DNA of 64,000 nucleotides, from assembly GCF_030020805.1 (NCBI RefSeq), contig NZ_CP125098.1, positions 262,001-326,000 of the forward strand, given 5' to 3'. Both the position numbers and the translations under genes were made by a program. This DNA is from Paenibacillus sp. RC67 (GTDB lineage Bacteria > Bacillota > Bacilli > Paenibacillales > NBRC-103111). Numbering within the stretch: the stretch's first letter is position 1; each line of letters opens with the position of its first letter. Under the pieces are notes generated by a model that saw only the letters and a program-made list of their open reading frames with translations, had not been told where the DNA came from and did not search any database. This document shows, piece by piece, positions 7,449 through 15,674 of this stretch.

Positions 7449-9446
7449 ATGAAGTGTAGAAACATGATTAGTTTGTTTATTGTTTTTGTATTGCTTTTGG
7501 GGGGCTTGGATATTCGTGCGGGGGCAGCAAGTGCGAGTGACCGGCTTGATTTTAGAGAGGGTGATTACCTAGTCAACATCCTTAAGGATGGAGATGGGAA
7601 GGAGCGCACTTTTACATTCACACCCGGTAATCCCATTACGGCTGCCAATACCGAGCTTCGCTTGTTTATTAATTCTCGTGAAATACAGCCGACAGAGTAT
7701 ACGGTAGATTATGAGAACTATACTATAACGATGCGTAAAGCACCCGACATGGGGGCTGAAATATCTATGAAATACTTGATCCGCCCTACTTTTGAATGGG
7801 AAGAAGGGGTATCGGGCGTAGCCAGTATTGGAAATGCCCTTGCTAATGGGGATGGTGCAACGCGGGTCTTTAACGTAACTACTCGTTATATTATCAACTC
7901 TAGTAAAAGTGTCAGCTTATTCATAGATGGGTCAAAAGTTCCTTCTTCGGAATTCACCTTTAACCATGAGAATCATTCTGTCACGATATCAGATAAACGT
8001 CGGGCACCGAGCGCCAAGTCGAAAATGTATTTTTATTTTCCTAAAACCTCCGTCGGCGGTATCCAGCCATCTCAAGGGAAACCTGCACCGAAAGAACCAG
8101 TTGCAGCACCTTCCCCCGCCGTTAAACCGGAATTTCAAGTACCCGGCGGAGAAAGCTATCCCGGAACGATTACGCTAAACCCGGATCATACATTTACCGT
8201 GAATATGAAAGCTGCAGCATCGGGACCAGCTTATACTACGTATGTAATGATCAAAAGCGCAAACGGAAAACTCGTTAAAAGAATTCGGGTCAACTCAAAT
8301 TATCCTTCAACCTATTCATTGAGCAAGCTTGGGCTGCAACCGGGGGGATATTACTTTTATTTGAAAACAGTCAATCAATCAGGAGGCTCGGCTGCATCGA
8401 TCCCTCAATTCGTTCCTATTAGCAATGGGTCTCCCACTATTCAGGTCTATATTGAAGGGAAATTGCAAGCCTATGAGCAGGCGCCAGTGAATTGGAATGG
8501 AAGTGTGCTTGTTCCGCTTCGGGCCATTTTCGAATCACTTGGAGCCGCTGTTGAATGGAATAGCTCTACTCAAACCGTCACCGCGACAAAAGAAGGCAAA
8601 ACTATCGTATTAACGATTGGTTCCAATATAGCTTATGTGAATGGTTCTCCTGTGACTTTGAATGCGGCCGCGCAATTAATCAATGGAAACACCATGGTTC
8701 CCGTTCGATTCGTAAGCGAGGCGCTCGGAGGGCTTGTAGAGTGGAACGAGGCGGCTCAATCCGTTATTGTTTTTCAAAATAAGCCGGTTATCTCTACATC
8801 TGCTGAAAGCGAGCAAACTTCTGCCGGGGAAGAAGTACAAGAATCGTCGGAGCCGTCCCCGTCTTCGCCGATTTTACAAGAAATATCGAAGGGGATTACC
8901 GAACCTTCGGATATCGTATTCGTCATTGACGTTACAGGCAGTATGGGTGAAGTCATAGACTATGTGAAGGAAACGGTCAAAAGCTTCGTAGATTCCGTCC
9001 CGTCTGGTTCTAATTTTGCTATTGTTGCTTATCGCGATATTAATTATGTGGACCTTTATAATCCTGATTTTGAGTTTTACGATTTTACTAATAATAAAGA
9101 TCTGTTAAAGGATCAATTAGGTCATTTAGTGGCATCTGGTGGCGAGGATCTGGATGAATCCGGACTGGAGGCTATCGATATGGCGATTCAGAAATTATCC
9201 GGAAGCAAGAATTCCAAAAGGATCATCTTCATAACCGATGCCCCTGTTCACGATAAAGGCACCTCGCAAGGGCTGGCTGGCTTCTTCCTCGAGGAGATTA
9301 TCTCCGAGCTGAAGACAAATCAGGTTACTCTCGATGCCATCGCACCGCAAAGCGGGTTGGCCTATGAGCAAATTATTCAGCTTGTACAAACTAATCAGGG
9401 TACACTGTACGATATCAATGACGCTGCTCTGATGCAGCTGCATTAA
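7449..9446 (+). CDS. Secreted VWA protein with copper-amine-oxidase-N-like domain
   Basis: About 665 residues. A signal peptide (residues 1-27) is followed by two tandem, related beta-sandwich repeats (about 35-110 and 120-200), each with an NxxGDG-type start and an FTxNHEN/VDYENY-type end. A Pro-rich linker, a further beta domain (about 235-325) and a copper amine oxidase N-terminal-like pair of hairpins (about 335-445) come next. A Ser/Glu/Pro-rich linker leads to a C-terminal von Willebrand A domain with the MIDAS motif DVTGSM. ATG 7449 is chosen because GGAG sits 8 bases before it; ATG 7428 has no site. No LPXTG or SLH anchor is seen, so it is probably secreted or held through its beta domains. 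Its partner is unknown. Confidence 0.8.
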   Translation: MKCRNMISLFIVFVLLLGGLDIRAGAASASDRLDFREGDYLVNILKDGDGKERTFTFTPGNPITAANTELRLFINSREIQPTEYTVDYENYTITMRKAPDMGAEISMKYLIRPTFEWEEGVSGVASIGNALANGDGATRVFNVTTRYIINSSKSVSLFIDGSKVPSSEFTFNHENHSVTISDKRRAPSAKSKMYFYFPKTSVGGIQPSQGKPAPKEPVAAPSPAVKPEFQVPGGESYPGTITLNPDHTFTVNMKAAASGPAYTTYVMIKSANGKLVKRIRVNSNYPSTYSLSKLGLQPGGYYFYLKTVNQSGGSAASIPQFVPISNGSPTIQVYIEGKLQAYEQAPVNWNGSVLVPLRAIFESLGAAVEWNSSTQTVTATKEGKTIVLTIGSNIAYVNGSPVTLNAAAQLINGNTMVPVRFVSEALGGLVEWNEAAQSVIVFQNKPVISTSAESEQTSAGEEVQESSEPSPSSPILQEISKGITEPSDIVFVIDVTGSMGEVIDYVKETVKSFVDSVPSGSNFAIVAYRDINYVDLYNPDFEFYDFTNNKDLLKDQLGHLVASGGEDLDESGLEAIDMAIQKLSGSKNSKRIIFITDAPVHDKGTSQGLAGFFLEEIISELKTNQVTLDAIAPQSGLAYEQIIQLVQTNQGTLYDINDAALMQLH

Positions 9447-9475
9447 CTAATTGTGTGGCTTACCCAGCCATGGTT

Positions 9476-9534
9476 CCTCTCCAAATACAAAAAGCATCGA
9501 TCATTGGATCGGTGCTTTTTTGTATTTGGAGAGG
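9476..9534. terminator. Long bidirectional terminator hairpin
   Basis: A near-perfect inverted repeat: CCTCTCCAAATACAAAAAGC at 9476-9495 pairs with the complementary arm ending at 9534. The inner core is GCATCGATC-ATTG-GATCGGTGC flanked by A and T tracts. It is one of five related hairpins in the window. Confidence 0.9.
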
Positions 9535-9676
9535 ATGGGCAGGATACAACCCCACTTCAGTCTTCTTTTACAAATTCTTTGTATCCGTTTAATAGAGGGA
9601 AAATGAACGGGAATTATACTTAGCCCGTTATACAAGAGAATGCGAGGTTTCTCGCTAAATAGAAGGGAGTCCGGTT

Positions 9677-10753
9677 TTGCATATTACATTAGATCAAGTG
9701 ACCGTTCAATTCGGTCAAGTGAAAGCCGTCGACAATCTGTCCGCAACATTCCGCAGCGGTGAACTCGTTGCTCTGCTCGGTCCGAGCGGCTGCGGCAAAA
9801 GCACTTCGCTGTTCGTACTGGCCGGCATCTACAAGCCGACTGCCGGAATCGTAAAGTTCGATGATCAGGTGATGAACCAGGTCGAGCCGGAGGATCGGGA
9901 GATCGGTATGGTGTTTCAGAACTATGCGCTCTATCCGCACATGAGCGTTCTCGATAATATTCTTTTTCCCTTGCAGATGAAAAAGGTGCCGAAGCGGGAA
10001 GCCCGCGAGCGCGCCCAGGCGATGGCCGAACTGGTGCAGGTGGGCCACCTGCTCGGCAGAAAGCCGGGGCAGCTGTCCGGCGGCCAGCAGCAGCGTGTGG
10101 CGATCGCAAGGGCGCTTGTTAAAGAACCCAAGCTTCTTCTGCTGGACGAGCCGCTCTCGAACCTCGATGCAAGGCTCAGGCTGGAAATGCGCGAGGAAAT
10201 CCGGCGCATTCAACAAGAGACAGGGGTCACGACCGTGTTCGTGACGCATGATCAGGAAGAGGCGATGAGCATCGCCGATCGGATTGTGCTTATGCAGGGC
10301 GGGAAGCTGCAGCAGGACAGCACACCGCAGACGATGTACCGCGAGCCGGAGAATGTGTTCACGGCTGAATTTATCGGCTCGCCGAAGATGAATCTGATGA
10401 ATGGTGCGGAGCTACAGGATGGGCAAACGGTTATTTTGACGGATGCACCAACGACCGGCAGGGATGTATGGGTAGGAATCCGTCCGGAGGACTGGATTCT
10501 TGCTGATAACGACAAGGATGCTATCTGCGAGGCAACCGTTACTCTTGTGGAGAACATTGGTCGCGATACACTGCTTCGCGCGGAAAGTGGAGGCATCCCG
10601 CTCCGACTATTCGTACCGCAGGAGACGGACCTCCAAGTCGGATCGAGAATAAGGCTTGGCATACGTCATGGAAAGGTACGCTTTTTCGATAAGGCGACCG
10701 GTTTGAGGCTGCACGGCGAGTTTACCCTTCGGGGAGGCGAGCTTCGCCTATGA
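9677..10753 (+). CDS. ABC transporter ATP-binding subunit (MalK/UgpC type)
   Basis: A 358-residue ATPase with Walker A GPSGCGKST at residues 35-43, a Q-loop FQNYALYPH, the signature LSGGQQQR near 133-140, Walker B LLLLDEP near 154-160 and an H-loop VTHDQEEA. A C-terminal TOBE region (about 235-355) of the MalK/UgpC/MsmX subfamily follows. The start is TTG 9677 with AGAAGGGAG seven bases upstream. The last codons overlap the next gene by ATGA. It powers the importer built from the two permeases and the binding protein that follow. Unlike many Bacillales sugar operons, which share one MsmX-type ATPase, this operon carries its own. Confidence 0.93.
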   Translation: MHITLDQVTVQFGQVKAVDNLSATFRSGELVALLGPSGCGKSTSLFVLAGIYKPTAGIVKFDDQVMNQVEPEDREIGMVFQNYALYPHMSVLDNILFPLQMKKVPKREARERAQAMAELVQVGHLLGRKPGQLSGGQQQRVAIARALVKEPKLLLLDEPLSNLDARLRLEMREEIRRIQQETGVTTVFVTHDQEEAMSIADRIVLMQGGKLQQDSTPQTMYREPENVFTAEFIGSPKMNLMNGAELQDGQTVILTDAPTTGRDVWVGIRPEDWILADNDKDAICEATVTLVENIGRDTLLRAESGGIPLRLFVPQETDLQVGSRIRLGIRHGKVRFFDKATGLRLHGEFTLRGGELRL

Positions 10754-11640
10754 ATGAACGACCTAGCCTTCGCTCGACAGTTCAAGCACTGCTGTATCTG
10801 CTTCCGGCACTTGCGGTTATTGGCGTATTTACGCTGTATCCTATTCTGAGCTCTCTCGATATCAGCTTCTACACCCGGTACAACTTTTACAAAAACATCG
10901 TATACGAGAGAGGGCTCGATAACTATACGACGATGTTGAGCGATCCCGAGTTTTGGCTGGCGATGAAGAACACGCTCATCTTTGTCCTAGGAACCGTTCC
11001 GCTGACCATGGCCATCTCCCTTATGATTGCTTTGCTGCTGACCGCGAATATCAAAGGACGTGCGTTTTTTCGTTCGGTGTATTTTTTGCCTGTTGTCACA
11101 TCGGTTGTCGCGATATCCATGGTTTGGCGCTGGATGTATCACTCCGAATACGGGCTGCTGAACTCCCTGCTTGGATGGTTTGGGCTGTCGCCGGTCGGTT
11201 GGCTGACCAAGCCGGAATGGGCGATGCCTGCGCTCATCATTTTGAGTGTATGGAAGGGGCTCGGTTACAACATCATCATCTTCCTGGCCGGACTGCAGTC
11301 CATAGATCAGCGGATGTATCTTGCCGCCCGGGTTGACGGAGCCCGCTCCTGGCATCGATTTTGGCGGATAACGCTGCCGATGCTGTCGCCTACGACCATG
11401 TACATTTCGATCGTTTCGGTCATCGCTTCGTTCAAAGTGTTCGATGAAATCTTCGCCTTGTTCGGTGGCCGCCCCGGACCGGGAAATAGTGCGATGACGG
11501 TTGTGTATTATATTTTTCAAAAATTTTATGTGGAATCCAAATTCGGACTTGCTGCGGCTGCATCGTATGCGCTATTCGCTGTGACACTTCTGTTCACGCT
11601 CATTCAGTTGTACATCAGTCGCAAACGGGTTCACTATTGA
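10750..11640 (+). CDS. ABC transporter permease (MalF/UgpA type)
   Basis: A 296-residue inner-membrane subunit with six predicted hydrophobic segments. The conserved binding-protein-dependent transport loop (EAA-type, around AARVDGARSWHRFWRITLP, about residues 193-211) docks on the ATPase. It overlaps the ATPase gene by four bases and is followed at once by the second permease. By family it forms the heterodimeric channel for a sugar or a glycerol-phosphate-type substrate. Confidence 0.92.
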   Translation: MNERPSLRSTVQALLYLLPALAVIGVFTLYPILSSLDISFYTRYNFYKNIVYERGLDNYTTMLSDPEFWLAMKNTLIFVLGTVPLTMAISLMIALLLTANIKGRAFFRSVYFLPVVTSVVAISMVWRWMYHSEYGLLNSLLGWFGLSPVGWLTKPEWAMPALIILSVWKGLGYNIIIFLAGLQSIDQRMYLAARVDGARSWHRFWRITLPMLSPTTMYISIVSVIASFKVFDEIFALFGGRPGPGNSAMTVVYYIFQKFYVESKFGLAAAASYALFAVTLLFTLIQLYISRKRVHY

Positions 11641-11660
11641 TGGGGCCGGGAGGAGACGAA

Positions 11661-12485
11661 ATGGGCACCAAACCACTCATGAAGCTGCTCGTGTACGCTC
11701 TGCTGGTCGCAGGCAGCGCCGTTATGATTTTACCGTTTCTGTGGATGCTGTCGACATCCTTGAAGGCGCCCTCGGAAGTAGCGATGCTGCCGCCGAAATG
11801 GATACCTTCCAAGCTTCAATGGAGCAACTACGCTGCTGCGTGGGAAGCGGCGCCGTTCGGACGATATTTTATCAATAGCATCCTGGTTACCGTTACGACA
11901 ACAATCGGAGAGCTGCTGACGACGATCTTGGCTGCATTCGCGTTCTCCCGGTTGAAGTTTTGGGGGCGGGACCTATTGTTTGCCGTATTGCTAGCAACGA
12001 TGATGGTTCCGGGTGAAATGCTGCTGATCCCGAACTATGTCACATTGACCCAATTCAATTGGATCGACCGTTATCCGGCTTTGATTGTCCCTTGGATCGT
12101 TTCGGTTTACGCAATATTTTTGCTGCGGCAGTATTTCCTCGGCATTCCGCAGGAATTGTACTACGCGGCTCGTATCGACGGCTCCCGGGACTGGAACTAT
12201 CTATGGCGCATTATGGTGCCGCTAAGCCGCCCTGCGCTGGTAACGATTGCGTTATTGAAGGCCATTGGCTCCTGGAATGCATTCCTGTGGCCGCTTATCG
12301 TGACGAACTCGGCGGAAATGCGAACGCTGCCGGTCGGCCTGATTGCTTTCACCTCGGAGACGAATACGCATTACGAGCTGCTAATGGCCGCAGCCATGAT
12401 GATCGTACTGCCAATGGTGGTACTTTACGCATTCATGCAGAAACATATCGTGGAGGGAATTTCCCGTGGGGGATTAAAGGGATAA
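11661..12485 (+). CDS. ABC transporter permease (MalG/UgpE type)
   Basis: A 274-residue partner permease with six hydrophobic segments and the EAA loop (AARIDGSRDWNYLWRIMVPL). ATG 11661 is favoured over TTG 11637: GGAGGAGA lies 5-6 bases before it, and the first hydrophobic helix then begins about 10 residues in. It starts about 20 bases after the first permease, in the same operon. The tail ending VEGISRGGLKG is typical of MalG/UgpE. Confidence 0.92.
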   Translation: MGTKPLMKLLVYALLVAGSAVMILPFLWMLSTSLKAPSEVAMLPPKWIPSKLQWSNYAAAWEAAPFGRYFINSILVTVTTTIGELLTTILAAFAFSRLKFWGRDLLFAVLLATMMVPGEMLLIPNYVTLTQFNWIDRYPALIVPWIVSVYAIFLLRQYFLGIPQELYYAARIDGSRDWNYLWRIMVPLSRPALVTIALLKAIGSWNAFLWPLIVTNSAEMRTLPVGLIAFTSETNTHYELLMAAAMMIVLPMVVLYAFMQKHIVEGISRGGLKG

Positions 12486-12524
12486 CCCTTAATCATACAA
12501 ACATATAATCGGAGGGGAACTTAT

Positions 12525-13901
12525 ATGAAAAAGAAACTATCCATGCTGCTGCTGACTTCTGCTGTAGTTTTAACTGCTTCCGCTTGCGGTAACCAAGAGC
12601 CTAAGGCCAACGATACCAAAACAGCGGCTTCAAGTGAAACGAAGAACGAAGCGGCCAAGGGAATCCAGACAAGCCTTGAAGGCAAAAATGTAGAGGTTGA
12701 ATTCTGGCATGCCATGACCGGCGAACAAGAAAAGGCGCTAACCAAAATTACGAATGATTTCACAGCCAAATACCCTAACATTAAAGTCAAGCTGGTTGCC
12801 CAAGGCAACTACGGCGATCTGCAGCAGAAGCTGACCGCAGCGGCTAAAGCGAAAAAGTCGCCGACCTTGTCCCAAACCTATGAAGACTGGAATACGGAAT
12901 TTATCCAGAACGATATCGTAACCGATTTGACCCCGTACATTAACGATCCGAAATATGGCTGGAAAAAAGAAGAGCTGGAGGATATCGCCAAGGTTTATCG
13001 TGACGGCAATATGTGGGACGGCAAATATTACTCCCTTCCTTTTAATAAGTCTACGAACGTACTGTTCTATAACAAAACTCTGCTAGACAAAGCGGGCGTG
13101 AAGGTGCCGACGACTTGGGACGAGCTAAAGGATGCGGCTAAAAAGCTGACACAGGACAAGCCGGACGGCAAGGGAAAAGTCATCGGTATGGGCTTCGAAA
13201 ACTCCATCGGCATGGACCTGCACACTTATGTATTGCAAGCGGGCGGCACTTACATTGACGAGAAAAATTTGAAGCTGCAGTTAACTGCACCGGAAGCCAA
13301 AGATGCAATGAACTTCCTGTATGGCTTCATTAAAGACGGTACTGGCAGACTTGCCGGTGAAGACAAGTTCATGTCCGATCCGTTCGGTCGCGGCGATGTC
13401 GCTATGTATGTCGGATCCTCCGCAGGTATTACCTTCGTTGACAAAGCCATTGCCGGCAAGTTCGACTGGGCCGTTGCTCCGCTTGTAAAAGGAAAGAAGA
13501 GTGCAGCTGTCATTCAAGGAACGAATGTATCGGTATACAGATCGTCATCGGATGAGCAGAAGCTGGCCGCTTGGGAATACATCAAGTTCCTGATCAACAC
13601 AGAAAACACGGCGTATTGGGCAATGCAGACGGGCTATTTGCCTGTTCGTACCTCCGCCTCCAACTTGGATAGCTACAAACAGTTTGTGAAGGAGAAGCCG
13701 AATCAGGGCGTAGCGGAAAAACAGCTTGCCGACGGATTCTTTTACTCCCGCGTGCTTGGCTCTACTGCTGTGAAAAATGTAGTGATGAAAGAAGTCGAGA
13801 ACGCGTTCCTTGGCAAAAAATCGATCGATCAAGCGCTAGCAGACGCCGAAAAAGCCGGCAACGAAGAAATGCAGAAGGCAAAGGCTGCTTCAGGAAAATA
13901 A
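12525..13901 (+). CDS. ABC transporter solute-binding lipoprotein (UgpB-like)
   Basis: A 458-residue binding protein with a lipobox TASAC near residues 17-21. The N-terminal beta strand EVEFWHAMTGEQEKAL is the hallmark of UgpB-like glycerol-3-phosphate/sugar binding proteins. GGAGGGG precedes ATG 12525. It captures substrate outside the membrane for the permeases just upstream. The UgpB-type start and UgpC/A/E-type partners suggest a glycerophosphodiester or a sugar; which one cannot be decided here. Confidence 0.92.
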   Translation: MKKKLSMLLLTSAVVLTASACGNQEPKANDTKTAASSETKNEAAKGIQTSLEGKNVEVEFWHAMTGEQEKALTKITNDFTAKYPNIKVKLVAQGNYGDLQQKLTAAAKAKKSPTLSQTYEDWNTEFIQNDIVTDLTPYINDPKYGWKKEELEDIAKVYRDGNMWDGKYYSLPFNKSTNVLFYNKTLLDKAGVKVPTTWDELKDAAKKLTQDKPDGKGKVIGMGFENSIGMDLHTYVLQAGGTYIDEKNLKLQLTAPEAKDAMNFLYGFIKDGTGRLAGEDKFMSDPFGRGDVAMYVGSSAGITFVDKAIAGKFDWAVAPLVKGKKSAAVIQGTNVSVYRSSSDEQKLAAWEYIKFLINTENTAYWAMQTGYLPVRTSASNLDSYKQFVKEKPNQGVAEKQLADGFFYSRVLGSTAVKNVVMKEVENAFLGKKSIDQALADAEKAGNEEMQKAKAASGK

Positions 13902-13918
13902 TAGACAGAGAATACATG

Positions 13919-13944
13919 GGGATCCCGGTTGTACGGGATTCCTT
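13919..13944 (+). terminator. Short hairpin between binding protein and hydrolase
   Basis: GGATCCCG and CGGGATTC pair across a TTGTA-type loop, followed by CTTTCT rather than a clean T-run. It may attenuate transcription or stabilise the upstream mRNA, a common pattern 3' of binding-protein genes that must be made in excess. Confidence 0.4.
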
Positions 13945-13973
13945 TCTACTACTTTCACAAAAAGGAGAGCGCT

Positions 13974-15389
13974 ATGAGCTCAAAAACATTCGTTCGATTC
14001 TGGGCTGGACTTCGTACCATCGGCGGAACGGTCATTACGATTGAATACGAGGACGCCAAAATCGTGTTCGACTTTGGAGCATCCTATAATCCGGTTGCCA
14101 ATGTATTGGATGGACAAGTCAAGCTGCGCCAGGATGCGCTTCTGCATGATTACATCCGACTGGGCATACTCCCGCCCGTGGATGGTTTGTATAAAGAAGG
14201 ACAGCTTCGTGAAATGCCGTTCATCCGTCCGTATGATCCGGTGCGCGATGAGAAGACGGCTGTATTTATTTCGCATTTGCATTTGGACCACATGCTCGGG
14301 ATCGGCTGTATTCTTGATCCTATTCCTATCTATATGACAAAACCGACGCGCAGCTTATACCGCCGTCTATATGAGCTTGGCGAAGGAGTTGAAGGCACTT
14401 ATCGCCGCTATCATGCGATGCTGCTGTACCAGCCGATTCGAGTAGGAGCCATTGAGGTAACGGCGCTTCCGATGGATCACGATGTGGCCGGCGCCTGTGC
14501 ATTTCATATCCGGACGCCGGACGGTACCTTCTTCTATACGGGCGATTTCCGCTTTCACGGCCTTCACCCGGAACGGACGAGCGAATCGGTCGCCAAGGCT
14601 AAGGCGCTCGGCACGGACGTGCTGATCATTGAAGGCACCATGCTGAGGCTTCCGGATCATGATGGGGCAGAAGTGGACGACCCGGATGAGTTAGTCGCCT
14701 CACTGGAGCAGCCTCCAGGGTATCCGACCGAAGCCGAGACCCCGCAGCGGATCGCAGAACAGCTGGAGGCAGCGCAAGGATTGGCCCTTTTCAACGTAAC
14801 GACACGCAATGTCGAGCGTCTGCTTGCAATGATTGTGGGAGCGGAACGTGCCGGCCGGATCGCCGTTCTGGAGCCGGAATCAGCCTATCTGCTGCTTACG
14901 TTAACGGATTGCTCCCGCTTCCTTGTGTATGAATCGAGTGAAACACGTCGTCAGAGCGATAGCGGAACAGATCCCCGTTGGCTGCGCAAGGTTAAGCGCC
15001 ATGCAGAGTTTATATCAGCGAAGACCATTAACAGCCAGCCGTCGCGTTATATGCTCCAGAACTCGTATGCCCATTTACTTGAGCTATTCGATCTGAATCT
15101 AGACGAAGGCATCTATATTCACAGTGATGGAGTCCCGCTCGGGGCGTTCGATCCGACCTATGCCAAGCTTCTCGCTTTCTTGGAACGCTTAAACCTGCAA
15201 TTCGTTCCAATTCGCTGCAGCGGTCATGCCCCTGCAGAGCATCTTAAACACGTTGTAGATACGATTGATCCACAGACACTTGTACCTCTCCACAGCTTTC
15301 ATCCGGAATTATTGAAGCCCAAATCGGGAGTGCAGCTGCTTCCTGAATACAATTATACTTACCGATTGGAAAAGGGGCGCTTACTGTAG
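13974..15389 (+). CDS. MBL-fold hydrolase of the RNase J / beta-CASP type
   Basis: A 471-residue cytoplasmic metallohydrolase. Motif 2 HLHLDH is at residues 101-106, followed by a motif 3-like MDHDVAG and motif 4 YTGDFRFHG. The C-terminal part carries beta-CASP-like motifs: CSGHA near 415-420 and LVPLHSFHPE near 437-446, as in RNase J-like nucleases. ATG 13974 follows AAAGGAGAG and is preferred to the upstream TTG at 13929. The gene lies 72 bases after the binding protein, so it is the last member of the ABC operon. It may process the imported compound, for example a phosphodiester, but an RNase role is equally possible. The substrate is unproven. Confidence 0.8.
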   Translation: MSSKTFVRFWAGLRTIGGTVITIEYEDAKIVFDFGASYNPVANVLDGQVKLRQDALLHDYIRLGILPPVDGLYKEGQLREMPFIRPYDPVRDEKTAVFISHLHLDHMLGIGCILDPIPIYMTKPTRSLYRRLYELGEGVEGTYRRYHAMLLYQPIRVGAIEVTALPMDHDVAGACAFHIRTPDGTFFYTGDFRFHGLHPERTSESVAKAKALGTDVLIIEGTMLRLPDHDGAEVDDPDELVASLEQPPGYPTEAETPQRIAEQLEAAQGLALFNVTTRNVERLLAMIVGAERAGRIAVLEPESAYLLLTLTDCSRFLVYESSETRRQSDSGTDPRWLRKVKRHAEFISAKTINSQPSRYMLQNSYAHLLELFDLNLDEGIYIHSDGVPLGAFDPTYAKLLAFLERLNLQFVPIRCSGHAPAEHLKHVVDTIDPQTLVPLHSFHPELLKPKSGVQLLPEYNYTYRLEKGRLL

Positions 15390-15511
15390 TGATAGCCTAA
15401 CGTCACATTGTGACCTATGCAATGAAAGTGCGATGGAACTGTTGAAAAAAAATACTTATGAGCTAATGATTTGAGTTGTTAGTTGGAATTACTATAATTT
15501 TTTTTACTCTT

Positions 15512-15537
15512 CCCCCCCGAACGGGGGATTTTTTTTT
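15512..15537 (+). terminator. Intrinsic terminator after the metallohydrolase gene
   Basis: CCCCC-GAAC-GGGGG stem-loop followed by ATTTTTTTTT. The remaining intergenic sequence up to 15652 is AT-rich, with no ORF. Confidence 0.8.
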
Positions 15538-15674
15538 CACTGATATAGTCTTATAGTAGGTCAAGAACGTCAAAGTTCGACAAGAAGGTACGGGTATATA
15601 AGGCTTTTTCTCTAATTTATTCATAGTAGTCATATCCGTTTACCTATATTTTCAGGAGGAGTGAAAAAAGAACT

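Noticed and set aside
9684..10249. Long antisense ORFs opposite the ABC ATPase gene
   Set aside because: They lie wholly within a GC-rich coding region with clear ATPase motifs on the other strand and have no ribosome site.
12059..12508. 149-codon ORF overlapping the second permease
   Set aside because: It is out of frame with a clear permease gene and ends at the binding-protein leader; composition indicates a shadow frame.
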